Assembly (NCBI RefSeq): GCF_900177535.1
Contig: NZ_FXAJ01000003.1
Location: 248,001-312,000, forward strand
Origin: Priestia filamentosa
GTDB taxonomy: Bacteria; Bacillota; Bacilli; Bacillales; Bacillaceae_H
Length of the DNA: 64,000 nt
Direction: 5' to 3'
Shown here: positions 24,864-33,582 of the stretch, one piece after another
Position numbering within the stretch: position 1 is the first letter of the stretch
How the letters are laid out: the number at the start of each line of letters is the position of its first letter
Translations under genes and position numbers: made by a program
The notes under the pieces: generated by a model
The model's input: only the letters and a program-made list of their open reading frames with translations
What the model was told of the DNA's origin: nothing
The model's database searches: none

Positions 24864-25268
24864 CTAGTCATCACGAACAAAGCGCAGATTAGTAAGAAGA
24901 AGAGAAATGATAAGAGTTAAAATGGCTAGCGTATAGACGAAAGTTGTCATTGGTTCTTCATGATTAACGATAATCAATCGAACAATGGCTGTAACTGCAA
25001 TATAAATAAAATAACGAAGGGGAAAATGATTGTTGTTTTGAAAGTATTTCACAACAAGACTTAAAAATTCAAAGTAAAGGAAATAAACGAGAATGCCCTC
25101 AACAAGAGAGTAGTAAGATGTTTTGTCATCGTGTAGCGCAAGACTTTGAATCAGAAAAATGGTTTTTTTAACAAGAAACAAAGAAAGAATAATGCCTAAA
25201 AAGAAGATCATTGTATTTAAAATACGTTGAAAGAAAATAGAAGCATAGTTATCATGATTTCCTTTCAC
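24864..25268 (-). CDS. PsiE-family membrane protein
   Basis: The 134-residue protein has four hydrophobic segments. YFLYFEFLSLVVKYF and HFPLRYFIYIAVTAIVRLIIV are the core of the phosphate-starvation-inducible PsiE family. Its function is unknown. The GTG start at 25268 follows GGAGTG by about seven bases. It precedes the DUF421 gene on the same strand. I see no Pho box that I could defend upstream. Confidence 0.8.
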   Translation of the reverse strand: MKGNHDNYASIFFQRILNTMIFFLGIILSLFLVKKTIFLIQSLALHDDKTSYYSLVEGILVYFLYFEFLSLVVKYFQNNNHFPLRYFIYIAVTAIVRLIIVNHEEPMTTFVYTLAILTLIISLLLTNLRFVRDD

Positions 25269-25423
25269 AGTCTGTCACTCCTTCAAAGATGGATAGCACA
25301 TCGGCTATTCTTTAAATATATTCACGTAAGGCGAAAACATGTCCATAATCAAAAGTGTAATCATTAGGCTGAAATGAACTAGGCTGTTAAAATGGAAACA
25401 AGAAAATAAAAGGAGGATTTTAT

Positions 25424-25948
25424 ATGAAGGTTTTAGTGATTATCGCTCATCCTGCAATTGAACAATCAACAGTTAATAAAGCATGGATGGAAGAGCTGAA
25501 AAAGCATGATAATATAACGGTTCACGAACTTTATCAAGAATATAAAGAAGAGATCGATGTGAAAAGAGAGCAAGAACTTTGCGAAGCGCATGACCGTATT
25601 GTGTGGCAATTTCCGTTCTATTGGTATAGCTCTCCTTCACTTTTAAAAGAGTGGCAAGATAAAGTACTTACATACGGATGGGCATATGGAGCAAATGGGA
25701 ATGCGCTGCATGGAAAAGAGCTCATTTTAGCGGTTACAACAGGAAGTGGCGAAGAGAAGTATAGAGCAGGAGGACTTAATCATTATTCAATGAGCGAGCT
25801 GTTGAAGCCATTTCAAGCAACAAGTAATTTAATTGGAACAACTTTTTTACCTTCGTATCTTTTTTACGGTACGTCCGAAGCAACAAAAGAAGAAATTCAG
25901 AAAAGTGCTAAAGAGTATGCGGAGTATATTTTAACACCCCTATCATAA
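25424..25948 (+). CDS. NAD(P)H oxidoreductase, flavodoxin-like fold (YwrO/KefF type)
   Basis: The 174-residue protein belongs to the flavodoxin-like quinone reductase family. The N-terminus VLVIIAHPAIEQSTVNKAW binds FMN/FAD phosphate, and IVWQFPFYWYSSPSLLKEWQDKV plus ELILAVTTGSGEEKY match YwrO, KefF and MdaB. It should reduce quinones or electrophiles with NAD(P)H in the cytosol. AAAGGAGG lies before ATG 25424. It is monocistronic and ends in a strong terminator shared with the convergent SDR gene. Confidence 0.88.
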   Translation: MKVLVIIAHPAIEQSTVNKAWMEELKKHDNITVHELYQEYKEEIDVKREQELCEAHDRIVWQFPFYWYSSPSLLKEWQDKVLTYGWAYGANGNALHGKELILAVTTGSGEEKYRAGGLNHYSMSELLKPFQATSNLIGTTFLPSYLFYGTSEATKEEIQKSAKEYAEYILTPLS

Positions 25949-25986
25949 AACTTCTCCCTCGCTTTATAAGAAGCGAGGGAGAAGTT
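25949..25986. terminator. Bidirectional terminator
   Basis: A perfect 16-bp stem (25949-25964 with 25971-25986) with a six-base loop lies between two convergent genes and overlaps the stop codon of the minus-strand gene. Confidence 0.9.
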
Positions 25987-26746
25987 AAAAGTCAGGATTT
26001 CCTTTTAAAAATCCCTCCCACGCTTTTTTCATTCCTTCTTCATTTTCCTCTCGTGAAGCATGAAGTCTTTTTTCCGAATCTTCGTAGCCAATTTCTAAGT
26101 CTCCTTTTTCAAAGCGCTCAAAAATTGAGTCAGCAAATGAATCTAATGGAGCACCAAACGTATGAAGACCAGCCCCTCCTAAATCTGTATTCACAGCTGG
26201 TGGAAACACTTCTACAACGGATATATGAGTATTCTCAAGCTGAAGGCGCAGAGAAGTTGTAAAAGAGTGAACAGCTGATTTTGTAGCACTATAAATAGGC
26301 ACCCATGCGCCAGGTCTTATAGCTAATCCTGATGAAATATTAATGATTGATGCATCTGTTCGAGTTAAAAAGTAAGGAATAAATAACAGGGAAAGATGGA
26401 TTAGTCCTTCAACATTAATGTGGATTTCCTTGCTGTAATAGTCCCAACTCTCCGTTGCTTTTAACACGTTTACTCTTTGCTGAATTCCGGCATTATTTAC
26501 TAATACGTTAACATCTGGAAAGTGAGACGTAACCCATTCAAATAAAGAAACTCGTTCTTCTTGTTTAGAAAGATCACATACTTTTGTATGCAGTTCAGGA
26601 AACTTTTCTTTTGCTTCCTGAAGTTTTTCTTCACGACGTCCTACAATAATGACGCTGTTTCCTTTTTCTAAGAAGCGCTCAGCAAAAGCTAATCCAATTC
26701 CTGAGCCTCCCCCTGTAATGAGGACAGTATTTCCAGCCATTTTCAT
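25985..26746 (-). CDS. Short-chain dehydrogenase, DltE-like
   Basis: This 253-residue SDR has TGGGSGIGLAFAERF for cofactor binding, NNAG (LVNNAGIQQ), the catalytic serine in NISSGLA and YSATKSAVHSF. Arg in GRREEKL after the second strand suggests NADP preference. The C-terminal half (EVFPPAVNTDLGG and the tail) resembles DltE-type oxidoreductases, which are named for a position near dlt genes in some species but have no proven role in teichoic acid alanylation. No dlt genes are nearby. GGGAGG precedes the ATG. Substrate unknown. Confidence 0.82.
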   Translation of the reverse strand: MKMAGNTVLITGGGSGIGLAFAERFLEKGNSVIIVGRREEKLQEAKEKFPELHTKVCDLSKQEERVSLFEWVTSHFPDVNVLVNNAGIQQRVNVLKATESWDYYSKEIHINVEGLIHLSLLFIPYFLTRTDASIINISSGLAIRPGAWVPIYSATKSAVHSFTTSLRLQLENTHISVVEVFPPAVNTDLGGAGLHTFGAPLDSFADSIFERFEKGDLEIGYEDSEKRLHASREENEEGMKKAWEGFLKGNPDF

Positions 26747-26924
26747 TTTGTATTCCTCCCTTTTTTAAAAAGTTTTTCTTTTATTTCTTTTCACCCTTTT
26801 AGATTTACCAAACATTTTATAAACATGCTTTCTATAAATGAAGAATTGAATTAGGACAATTAACCATTTTTTCGTTTCAGAATAAGATGGGTTGACGAAC
26901 AAAGAGATTAGAGGAGGGATTATC

Positions 26925-27410
26925 ATGTCTACGGAAGAACGCAGAACATTGGCATGGCACGAGACGCTTGAAATTCATGAGCTTGTTGCTTTTCAATCCA
27001 ATGGGTTAATAAAGCTTAAAAAAATGATAAAAGAAGTGAATGATCCAGACTTAAGAGAAATTTACCGAAAATCTATCCTTGATATTGAAGGCAATATTAA
27101 AGAGCTTATTCCGTTTTATTCCTTAGCGCCAGCAGGTCGGGAAGAAGAGTGGCGAAGTGACCTTGGGTTTTATTCAGGAGATTTATTAGGGCTTTTAAAA
27201 ACTTCTGTTCGTAACTATTCAATTGCTATTACGGAAACAGCTACTCCTTCTTTACGCAACGTACTTACAAATCATCTTTTAAAAGCTATTAAAGGGCATG
27301 AACAAATCTTTAACTATATGTATAAAAAAGGATACTATCCTTCATATGATTTAAATGCCCTTTTAAGCAATGATTTAAAAATAGCAAATAAAGCGCTTCA
27401 AATGAAGTGA
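26925..27410 (+). CDS. CotF-like spore coat protein
   Basis: The 161-residue protein is a helical ferritin-like bundle of the Coat F family: [23 protein letters not shown] at the start, then [44 protein letters not shown] near the end. The tail ending in KGYYPSYD is typical of CotF-like coat or spore-associated proteins. The open frame begins at 26892, but GAGGAGGG before ATG 26925 sets the start. It is a single gene between convergent neighbours. Coat location is inferred from the family. Confidence 0.8.
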   Translation: MSTEERRTLAWHETLEIHELVAFQSNGLIKLKKMIKEVNDPDLREIYRKSILDIEGNIKELIPFYSLAPAGREEEWRSDLGFYSGDLLGLLKTSVRNYSIAITETATPSLRNVLTNHLLKAIKGHEQIFNYMYKKGYYPSYDLNALLSNDLKIANKALQMK

Positions 27411-27490
27411 ACATCTTGAGCTATGGAGACCGATAATTTTCTCGCTCTTTTGTGTTCAACCCGTACAGAGTATAAAACTTATTCCTAGAT

Positions 27491-27535
27491 GAAAGAGAGA
27501 TTAGCTTGAGCTAACCTCTCTCTTTCATTTTTATA
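27491..27535. terminator. Terminator between the CotF-like and AGE-epimerase genes
   Basis: GAAAGAGAG...CTCTCTTTC arms with an inner TTAGC/GCTAA stem form a long hairpin followed by ATTTTTAT. It serves the plus-strand gene and, read the other way, the convergent minus-strand gene. Confidence 0.8.
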
Positions 27536-28730
27536 AAAATGAAAGGGCCCGCATTACTTGATAACAAGCAGATGCTGGATGATAGTCTGTTTTAGGTGCT
27601 GAACTCTTTTCTTCACTATAAGGTTTGTTTTGCTCACTAAGAAGTGGATACCAAGCTCCATAAGTATGATCAATAAAATGCTTATTACAGTAGGAGAATG
27701 TTTCATTATAGTAGTTCCAGAATGAATCTCCTCCTGTTTTGGTTGCTAGGAGAGCAGAAGCGGCAATAATTTCTGCCATTACCCAGTAATTTTTGTCATG
27801 ATCAATAACTGTTCCTTCTGGAGACAGTGAATAATACATTCCACCAAAGCTTTGGTCCCAAGCTCTTTTCCAAGCTGTTAGAAAGAGCTCCTTTGAACGA
27901 GAGAGCATCCATGGTTCTGACTTGTGACGATCTAGCCAAAGAAGCAGTTTGCTCCATTCTACTTGATGTCCTGGCACAAACCCATATGGACGAAATTCAT
28001 CCTTTGTATCCATCTTGTTGTACTCCCAATCTGGTTTCCAATCTTCTTTGAAATGTTCCCATACCATCCCACCTGTTTGTTCAGCAAGTTCTCCTGTAAC
28101 ACGTTTAGCAAGATGATAGGCTCTATTTATATATTTTTTATCTCCTGTTGCTTCAAAAGCTGTTAAAAGTGCTTCACACATATGCATGTTGGCATTTTGC
28201 CCTCTATATGAAGAAGACTTTGTCCAATCTTCATTCCATTCCTCCATATAATAGCCATACTCCGAATCATAAAAATATTGTTCTGTAATGGAGAATAAAT
28301 TATTTACAACTTCTTTGGCTCCAGGAATTCCCGCTTGAAGAGCAATAGAAGAGGCGAGCAATGCAAAAGCGTGTCCATAAGCTTGTTTTGAAGAATCGAT
28401 AACTTCTTGGTTTTCTAATTCAAAAAAATATCCATTATTTTCTTTGTCACGATGATAATTTTCAAGAAACTGAAGTCCATGGTGAGCTGCTTTCTTGCAC
28501 CATTCAGGACCGTCCAAAAGGGCTCCAAGGCTAAAGATATAAATAAAGCGAGAAGTACCAACAAGATGTTTTGTTTCTTCATCCATAATTGTTCCATCTC
28601 TTAAAAAGCCGTTAATATATCCGCCGTTTTTTTTATCGATACATCTTGGATAATAAAAAGATAAAATGTCAAAAATCTGTTCTTTTAAATACTCTTTATC
28701 TTTAAAATTTAACGTTTTTTCTGCGTTCAT
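27531..28730 (-). CDS. AGE-family sugar epimerase/isomerase
   Basis: The 399-residue protein fits the N-acylglucosamine 2-epimerase superfamily, an (alpha/alpha)6 barrel. Visible family segments are RFIYIFSLGALL, QAYGHAFALLASSIAL, GQNANMHMCEALLTAFEATG, FVPGHQVEWSKLLLWLDR and the late YGAWYPLLSE; conserved His residues in these include the general acid/base pair. Members interconvert mannose/fructose, glucose/mannose units or N-acylhexosamines, and the sequence alone does not decide which. GTG 28739 is in frame, but the GGACGGTGA site favours ATG 28730. It has no sugar operon partners next to it. Confidence 0.8.
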   Translation of the reverse strand: MNAEKTLNFKDKEYLKEQIFDILSFYYPRCIDKKNGGYINGFLRDGTIMDEETKHLVGTSRFIYIFSLGALLDGPEWCKKAAHHGLQFLENYHRDKENNGYFFELENQEVIDSSKQAYGHAFALLASSIALQAGIPGAKEVVNNLFSITEQYFYDSEYGYYMEEWNEDWTKSSSYRGQNANMHMCEALLTAFEATGDKKYINRAYHLAKRVTGELAEQTGGMVWEHFKEDWKPDWEYNKMDTKDEFRPYGFVPGHQVEWSKLLLWLDRHKSEPWMLSRSKELFLTAWKRAWDQSFGGMYYSLSPEGTVIDHDKNYWVMAEIIAASALLATKTGGDSFWNYYNETFSYCNKHFIDHTYGAWYPLLSEQNKPYSEEKSSAPKTDYHPASACYQVMRALSFL

Positions 28731-28840
28731 TTCATTCACCGTCCTGTAAAAATTAGTATATAAAAGAACGTTACCCTTTCTTTTTTGTGATAAACTTTCA
28801 ATATGAATTTATGGATATATATGGATTTAGAGAGGGGGAT

Positions 28841-29150
28841 ATGAATTATTATGTGTTTACAGGAACGAGTAGAATCGAAGAAGTATTAGCTAAAAGAATC
28901 TTAAATAAAGAAGAAAAAGCCAGTTCGCATTACTTCTGTTTATTCTGGGATTATCGAGACAAAGTTACAAAAGGAAATTCGGTCTGTTCATAAAGTTGGT
29001 TTTCCACTTGTTCATTTATTTCAAGAAGCATACGAAAAAGGAGAGCTTCAGACAGCAGATGAAACAGCAAGCCTTCTCCTAGAGCTTCTGCTTCATGAAG
29101 AATTTGGGGAAAAGGCACTTGTTGAAAATTTAGCGAATGCGAAAAAGTAA
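28841..29150 (+). pseudogene. Decayed SDR gene (YueD-like remnant) with internal deletion
   Basis: AGAGGGGGAT precedes ATG 28841, which starts MNYYVFTGTSR, the N-terminus of a YueD/sepiapterin-reductase-type SDR, followed by the helix LAKRIL. From about 28920 a different frame continues as VRITSVYSGIIETKLQKEIRS and ends in HEEFGEKALVENLA before TAA 29148-29150, clearly the C-terminal third of the same kind of enzyme. About 150 codons including the NNAG and YxxxK regions are missing, and the frame changes at the junction. The Gly-rich loop has also lost residues (TSR-IEE instead of TSRGIGE). It cannot encode an active enzyme. Confidence 0.8.
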
Positions 29151-29172
29151 AGAAGAAGGGATGTATGTAAAG

Positions 29173-29201
29173 AAAAGCCTTAATTGTTGTTAAGGCTTTT
29201 T
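29173..29201. terminator. Bidirectional terminator
   Basis: An 11-12 bp stem (29173-29183 with 29190-29200) with loop TTGTTG and T runs on both strands separates the SDR remnant from the convergent PrpF-family gene. Confidence 0.87.
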
Positions 29202-29238
29202 AGCAACAGAATAATACTAGAACTTTAAAAGTAGAAAG

Positions 29239-30366
29239 TTAAGCAAGATTGTAAGATAGTTCATAGTTTTGTTTTGTATAAACATAACCTTCGAAAATCT
29301 TCCGAGCTGTACGAACTACTTTAATGCTTTGAATATGACCTGCTTCAATATCAACTTTTGTTTCCATAATGCCTGCTGGGTGACCTAAACGAAATATAGC
29401 ATTATTTACTTTTACTAGGTCAGAAACAATAGTATCTTCTAAGAAAGCTGATGCTGTAGAACAAATAGCTCCCGTAATTGCTAATGCTTGATGAGGTTTT
29501 TGCATAGACATCATTCGAATGACAAGATTCATATTTTTTGCTTCTCTATTTACACCTGTTACATCCATATAGTTCATAGGTGGAGCAATGAGAGTTAGCT
29601 TTGGCACAGCTGGAGTTTTTACGGTTGCTTTTTCTTTAGAAGAAAAACCGCATAGTTCAGCAGCAATGGAACGAATACTTTCAAATAAATCCAATTGTTC
29701 AGATGTGTATTCATGAGGTAATTCCGTTCCAGTTAAGCCAATATCCGCAGCTCGTACAAATACAAGTGGATTTGCAACATCTATAATTGAGATCTGCAAG
29801 ATTTTATCTTTCACTTTTATTGTATCTTTAGGATTTCCAGTCGGAAAAAGTTTTCCTGTCACAGCTCCTTCACTTTTGGTGAAGGAAAGATAGATAGGAG
29901 AACCTGTACCAGGTACGCCTGGAATTGAAAAGCTTCCATCTGTTTTTACATGGCCATTTTCAACTTCCACATCTGCCGTAATAAGCTTTTTCGTATTTGT
30001 GTTGAAAATTCGTACTGTTGTAATGGGTTCTATCGCTTGGACGAGACCTTGCTCAATAGCATATGGGCCAACTGCTGATGATATGTTTCCACAGTTTCCT
30101 TTAAAATCAACGGTTTGATTCGTTAAACTCACTTGTCCAAATGTATATTCAACATCAATATGAGGAGAAGTGGATTTACGAATAATAGCAGCTTTACTTG
30201 TTAAAGAGTTTCCACCACCAAGACCATCAATTTGACGTTGATCAGGACTTCCCATTATATCAAGCAGAAAAGCTTCCCATTGAGAATGATCTGAAGGCAT
30301 ATGATCATAGTTAAAAAATACGGCTTTGCTTGTTCCACCGCGCATTAGAGCTACAGGTACTTTCAT
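29239..30366 (-). CDS. PrpF-family isomerase (aconitate-type isomerase candidate)
   Basis: The 375-residue protein has the PrpF/DUF453 signatures: VALMRGGTSKAVFF at the start, IDGLGGGNSLTSKAA, and DFKGNCGNISSAVGPYAIE with the catalytic-type Cys. PrpF proteins move the double bond or change cis/trans geometry of methylaconitate, oxalomesaconate or aconitate. AAAGGTGG lies eight bases before ATG 30366, so the GTG at 30378 is rejected. It is divergent from a LysR gene and shares the locus with a CitMHS transporter, which suggests a tricarboxylate such as trans-aconitate. The exact substrate is inference. Confidence 0.83.
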   Translation of the reverse strand: MKVPVALMRGGTSKAVFFNYDHMPSDHSQWEAFLLDIMGSPDQRQIDGLGGGNSLTSKAAIIRKSTSPHIDVEYTFGQVSLTNQTVDFKGNCGNISSAVGPYAIEQGLVQAIEPITTVRIFNTNTKKLITADVEVENGHVKTDGSFSIPGVPGTGSPIYLSFTKSEGAVTGKLFPTGNPKDTIKVKDKILQISIIDVANPLVFVRAADIGLTGTELPHEYTSEQLDLFESIRSIAAELCGFSSKEKATVKTPAVPKLTLIAPPMNYMDVTGVNREAKNMNLVIRMMSMQKPHQALAITGAICSTASAFLEDTIVSDLVKVNNAIFRLGHPAGIMETKVDIEAGHIQSIKVVRTARKIFEGYVYTKQNYELSYNLA

Positions 30367-30511
30367 TAGGATAACCACCTTTATGATGAGATTTTCATTG
30401 GTACCGCTTCCTTTAAAAATATAGTATGATATGTTTAATTATAAGTAAAATACATATTTTTATAGTGTTAGTATAAAAGAATTTTATAATCTAGATGAGG
30501 GAGGAATTACA

Positions 30512-31372
30512 ATGGATGAAAAGGACTGGGTAGCCATTAAAACACTCTATGAAGAGAAAAATATAAGCAGAGCGGCAGAGCGCCTTTACGTATCACAGCC
30601 TGCTTTAACATACAGGCTTAAAAACTTAGAAAACGAGTTTGGCACTTCTATATTTTTAAAAGTTAAAGGGGGGATTGAATTTACTTCAGAAGGTATTCAC
30701 TTAGCTAGCTATGCAGAGGAGATGATCAAAAAGCTACAGCTTACAAAAGATTATATGCTAAATATGAAAAACGAGGTTAGAGGCACTTTAAGGTTGGGAG
30801 CGTCGAGTAATTTTGCTCAATATAAACTGCCAAAAATTTTAAAACAATACTCAAATCAGTTTCCACTTGTTCAGTTTAACGTAAACACAGGGTGGAGCAC
30901 AGAGATTATGAACCTTTTAAATTCTTCTGTTGTGCAACTCGGCATTTTACGAGGAAATTATCGCTGGCATGGAATGAAGACGCTTCTTCACAGAGAGCGC
31001 CTTTGTTTAATTTCAAAAAGGGAAGTGAATTTAAACGAATTAACGACCATCCCTTTTATTAACTATAAAACAGATAGCTCTTTAAAAAATCTTATTACAG
31101 GATGGTGGAATGACCGATTCTCCACACCTCCTCGTGTCACAATGGAAACTGACCGACAAGAAACGTGCAAAGAGATGGTGAAAAATGATTTAGGTGTTTC
31201 TATTCTCCCGGAGATTTGCATGCAGCCTTCCGATAATCTTTATACATATGGTCTTTCTTATAAAAATGGTGAACCTGTTCTGCGTAATACATGGCTTATG
31301 TACCATCAGGATTCATTAAAGCTTGCCGCTGTAAAACAATTCATTGATTTCATAAATAAGATGAAACTATAA
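30512..31372 (+). CDS. LysR-family regulator
   Basis: The 286-residue protein has the N-terminal winged helix of LysR regulators (ISRAAERLYVSQPALTYRLKNLENEFGTSIF, residues about 18-48) and a type 2 periplasmic-binding-like effector domain. It is transcribed divergently from the PrpF gene and precedes the CitMHS transporter, so it most likely activates both in response to a tricarboxylic acid. The 145-bp divergent region is AT-rich and has dyads compatible with LysR boxes, but none is clean enough to name. GGGAGG precedes ATG 30512. Confidence 0.87.
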   Translation: MDEKDWVAIKTLYEEKNISRAAERLYVSQPALTYRLKNLENEFGTSIFLKVKGGIEFTSEGIHLASYAEEMIKKLQLTKDYMLNMKNEVRGTLRLGASSNFAQYKLPKILKQYSNQFPLVQFNVNTGWSTEIMNLLNSSVVQLGILRGNYRWHGMKTLLHRERLCLISKREVNLNELTTIPFINYKTDSSLKNLITGWWNDRFSTPPRVTMETDRQETCKEMVKNDLGVSILPEICMQPSDNLYTYGLSYKNGEPVLRNTWLMYHQDSLKLAAVKQFIDFINKMKL

Positions 31373-31395
31373 AAGTACGCATTGCGTGCTTTTTT
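31371..31395 (+). terminator. Terminator of the lysR gene
   Basis: AAGTACGC and GCGTGCTT pair around an ATT loop with one wobble and are followed by six T's. Confidence 0.8.
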
Positions 31396-31570
31396 CTTTC
31401 AAATTTGGATTATAAGTTTTTTTTAATATTTTTATCAAAAAAATATATTTTACATATTAAAATGTTTAGACTAATCTGTAAATAATCATAAGGGGAATTT
31501 TATTTACTTCGCTTCATTATCTCTTAAGTTTTTGTAAGCGATTTCTTTTTTATAAGGGGAGGGAATTAAC

Positions 31571-32881
31571 ATTTTAACTTTTTTAGGAATATCAATGGTT
31601 ATTGTTTTTACGTACTTAATGATGTCTAAACGTCTTTCACCAGTAGCAGCGCTTACGATTGTCCCTATTGTTTTTGCTTTGTTAGGGGGATTTGGGTCAC
31701 AAATTGGAGAGATGATGCTTGATGGTTTGAAAGTTGTAGCTCCTTCAGCAGCTCTTTTATTATTTGCAATTCTCTTTTTTGGTATTCTAATAGATGCGGG
31801 TCTCTTTGATCCCCTTATTCGAACAATGCTCAAAATTGTGAAAGGTGATCCTGTAAAAATTGCTGTTGGAAGTGCAGTGATAGCTATGACGGTTGCATTA
31901 GATGGAGATGGAACAACAACACATATGATTACTATTTCTGCTATGTTACCGCTATATTTAAGACTTGGAATGAATCCTTTAATCTTAGCTACTGTTTCAT
32001 TGCTTTCAGTTAGTATTATGAGCGGAATGACACCATGGGGAGGGCCTGCAACAAGAGCAATTGCTTCTCTTCATTTGGATGCAAATGAGTTTTTTATTGG
32101 TATTGTACCTACAATGTTAGCAGGTATGCTGTCCATTCTTTTTACTGCTTACATGCTCGGGAGAAGAGAGCGAAAACGCCTTGGAGTTATTACAATGAAG
32201 GCAGCTTCAGAGATGAAAAGCGCTATCAGTGAAGCTGCCGTCACTTCTATTGCGCATGATAACTTAAAGCGACCAAATTTACGGTGGCTGAATTTGATCT
32301 TAACTATCACTGTTATGGTTATTCTAATCATGGGACTAATTCCAATACCAGTCTTGTTTCTAATTGGTTTTGTCTTAGCATCTATTATTAATTATCCAAA
32401 CATAGAGCAACAGAGAGAGAGGATCATGGCTCATGCAGGAAATGCGATTATGGTTGTTACGCTTGTATTTGCAGCTGGTATCTTTACAGGGATTTTTTCC
32501 GGTACAAAAATGGTAGATGCTATAGCTAATTCTCTAGTCGCTATTATTCCTGAATCACTAGGATCGTTCTTTCCAATTGTTGTGGCTTTAACAAGTATGC
32601 CATTTACCTTTATTTTATCTAACGATGCTTACTATTTTGGGGTTTTGCCGATTTTAGCTGAAGCAGGAACAAGTTATGGAGCGACAGCTGTTGAAATTGC
32701 ACGAGCTTCTGTATTAGGTCAGCCTATTCACTTTTTAAGCCCTCTTGTTGCTTCAACACTCTTGCTCGTCGGAATGGTAAAAAAAGATCTTGGTGAAATT
32801 CAAAAGTATGCCTTTGTATGGGCACTCATCTGTTCTCTAGTAATGATCGTAATTTCAGTTATCACAGGAGCTATTATATAA
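31571..32881 (+). CDS. CitMHS-family citrate/tricarboxylate transporter, apparent ATT start
   Basis: This protein has 11-12 hydrophobic segments and CitMHS hallmarks: FLGISMVIVFTYLMMSKRLSP, VALDGDGTTTHMITISAMLPLY and SGMTPWGGPATRAIASL. The family imports metal-complexed or free citrate-like acids. The first ATG in frame, 31595, lies 31 bases after GGGGAGGG and would cut the first helix. Reading from ATT 31571, seven bases after that site, gives 436 residues and an N-terminus aligned with CitM. No ATG, GTG or TTG lies between, so ATT is the best-placed start. It probably works with the PrpF isomerase under LysR control. Confidence 0.8.
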   Translation: MLTFLGISMVIVFTYLMMSKRLSPVAALTIVPIVFALLGGFGSQIGEMMLDGLKVVAPSAALLLFAILFFGILIDAGLFDPLIRTMLKIVKGDPVKIAVGSAVIAMTVALDGDGTTTHMITISAMLPLYLRLGMNPLILATVSLLSVSIMSGMTPWGGPATRAIASLHLDANEFFIGIVPTMLAGMLSILFTAYMLGRRERKRLGVITMKAASEMKSAISEAAVTSIAHDNLKRPNLRWLNLILTITVMVILIMGLIPIPVLFLIGFVLASIINYPNIEQQRERIMAHAGNAIMVVTLVFAAGIFTGIFSGTKMVDAIANSLVAIIPESLGSFFPIVVALTSMPFTFILSNDAYYFGVLPILAEAGTSYGATAVEIARASVLGQPIHFLSPLVASTLLLVGMVKKDLGEIQKYAFVWALICSLVMIVISVITGAII

Positions 32882-32925
32882 AAAAGCGGTTGTATAACTA
32901 GCAGAGGTTATACAACCGCTTTTTT
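32880..32925. terminator. Bidirectional terminator
   Basis: An 18-bp perfect stem (32881-32898 with 32907-32924) ends in T runs on both strands, between the transporter and the convergent yyaC gene. Confidence 0.92.
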
Positions 32926-33458
32926 CATAAATGCTGAACATTTTCTAACGAAGCTTGATGTATAGCTTCTGAAATAGCCAGAGCGAGATTTCTTACTATA
33001 TAAAGACGTGTATCATTGAGGAATTGAGTAGAAGGGAGGGGATCAACATAGTTCACAACACCTGTGATATGGAAATCACCTGTTTTAGGAAGAAGTTTCT
33101 TTAAGGCTTTTCCAGGGACAACAGGCCCTTTTTTAAGAAAAGCAGACCCAACATGATCCTCATCTCCTAAAGAAGCATCAATGCTGATAATGAGAGATTT
33201 CTTGAATCTTTTAGTGATTTTTTTTAACGTATCTTCTAAATTAAACGCATGAATGGGGGTCTCTAATGTACCATAAACTTCAAAGGGAATTTTTTTTTCT
33301 TTGAGCATTGTTCCAACTAAAGGACCTAAAGAGTCACCGATGGACCGATCTGATCCTATACATAAAAAGATAATGTCACGATGTTCATACTCTTTAGATT
33401 GCATAATATGAGCGAGATCTGATGTTAACTTTATGAAGCTTTGTTCAGCGGAATACAT
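32925..33458 (-). CDS. yyaC: Sporulation protein YyaC (GPR-like fold, DUF1256)
   Basis: The 177-residue product has FLCIGSDRSIGDSLGPLVG near residue 31 and the middle segment LIISIDASLGDEDHVG, both typical of YyaC. The family is related to the spore protease GPR and is found only in spore formers; its role in sporulation is not settled. In B. subtilis yyaC lies elsewhere, near the parABS region, so its place here beside accessory genes differs. GGAGGGC precedes the ATG. Confidence 0.88.
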   Translation of the reverse strand: MYSAEQSFIKLTSDLAHIMQSKEYEHRDIIFLCIGSDRSIGDSLGPLVGTMLKEKKIPFEVYGTLETPIHAFNLEDTLKKITKRFKKSLIISIDASLGDEDHVGSAFLKKGPVVPGKALKKLLPKTGDFHITGVVNYVDPLPSTQFLNDTRLYIVRNLALAISEAIHQASLENVQHL

Positions 33459-33553
33459 AAGAAAAAGCCCTCCTTTGCTTTATAAAAATAATGCATTTTC
33501 TTGTTATTATACGAGTAAAAGAGAAGAAGTGCATTATATAAGAAAGGTAAATA

Positions 33554-33582
33554 AAAAGACTCAAGATATTCTTGAGTCTTTT
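33554..33582 (-). terminator. Terminator of the zinc-ribbon gene
   Basis: A 12-bp perfect stem (33554-33565 with 33571-33582) around ATATT is followed on the minus strand by a T-rich run; it touches the stop codon at 33581-33583. Confidence 0.82.
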
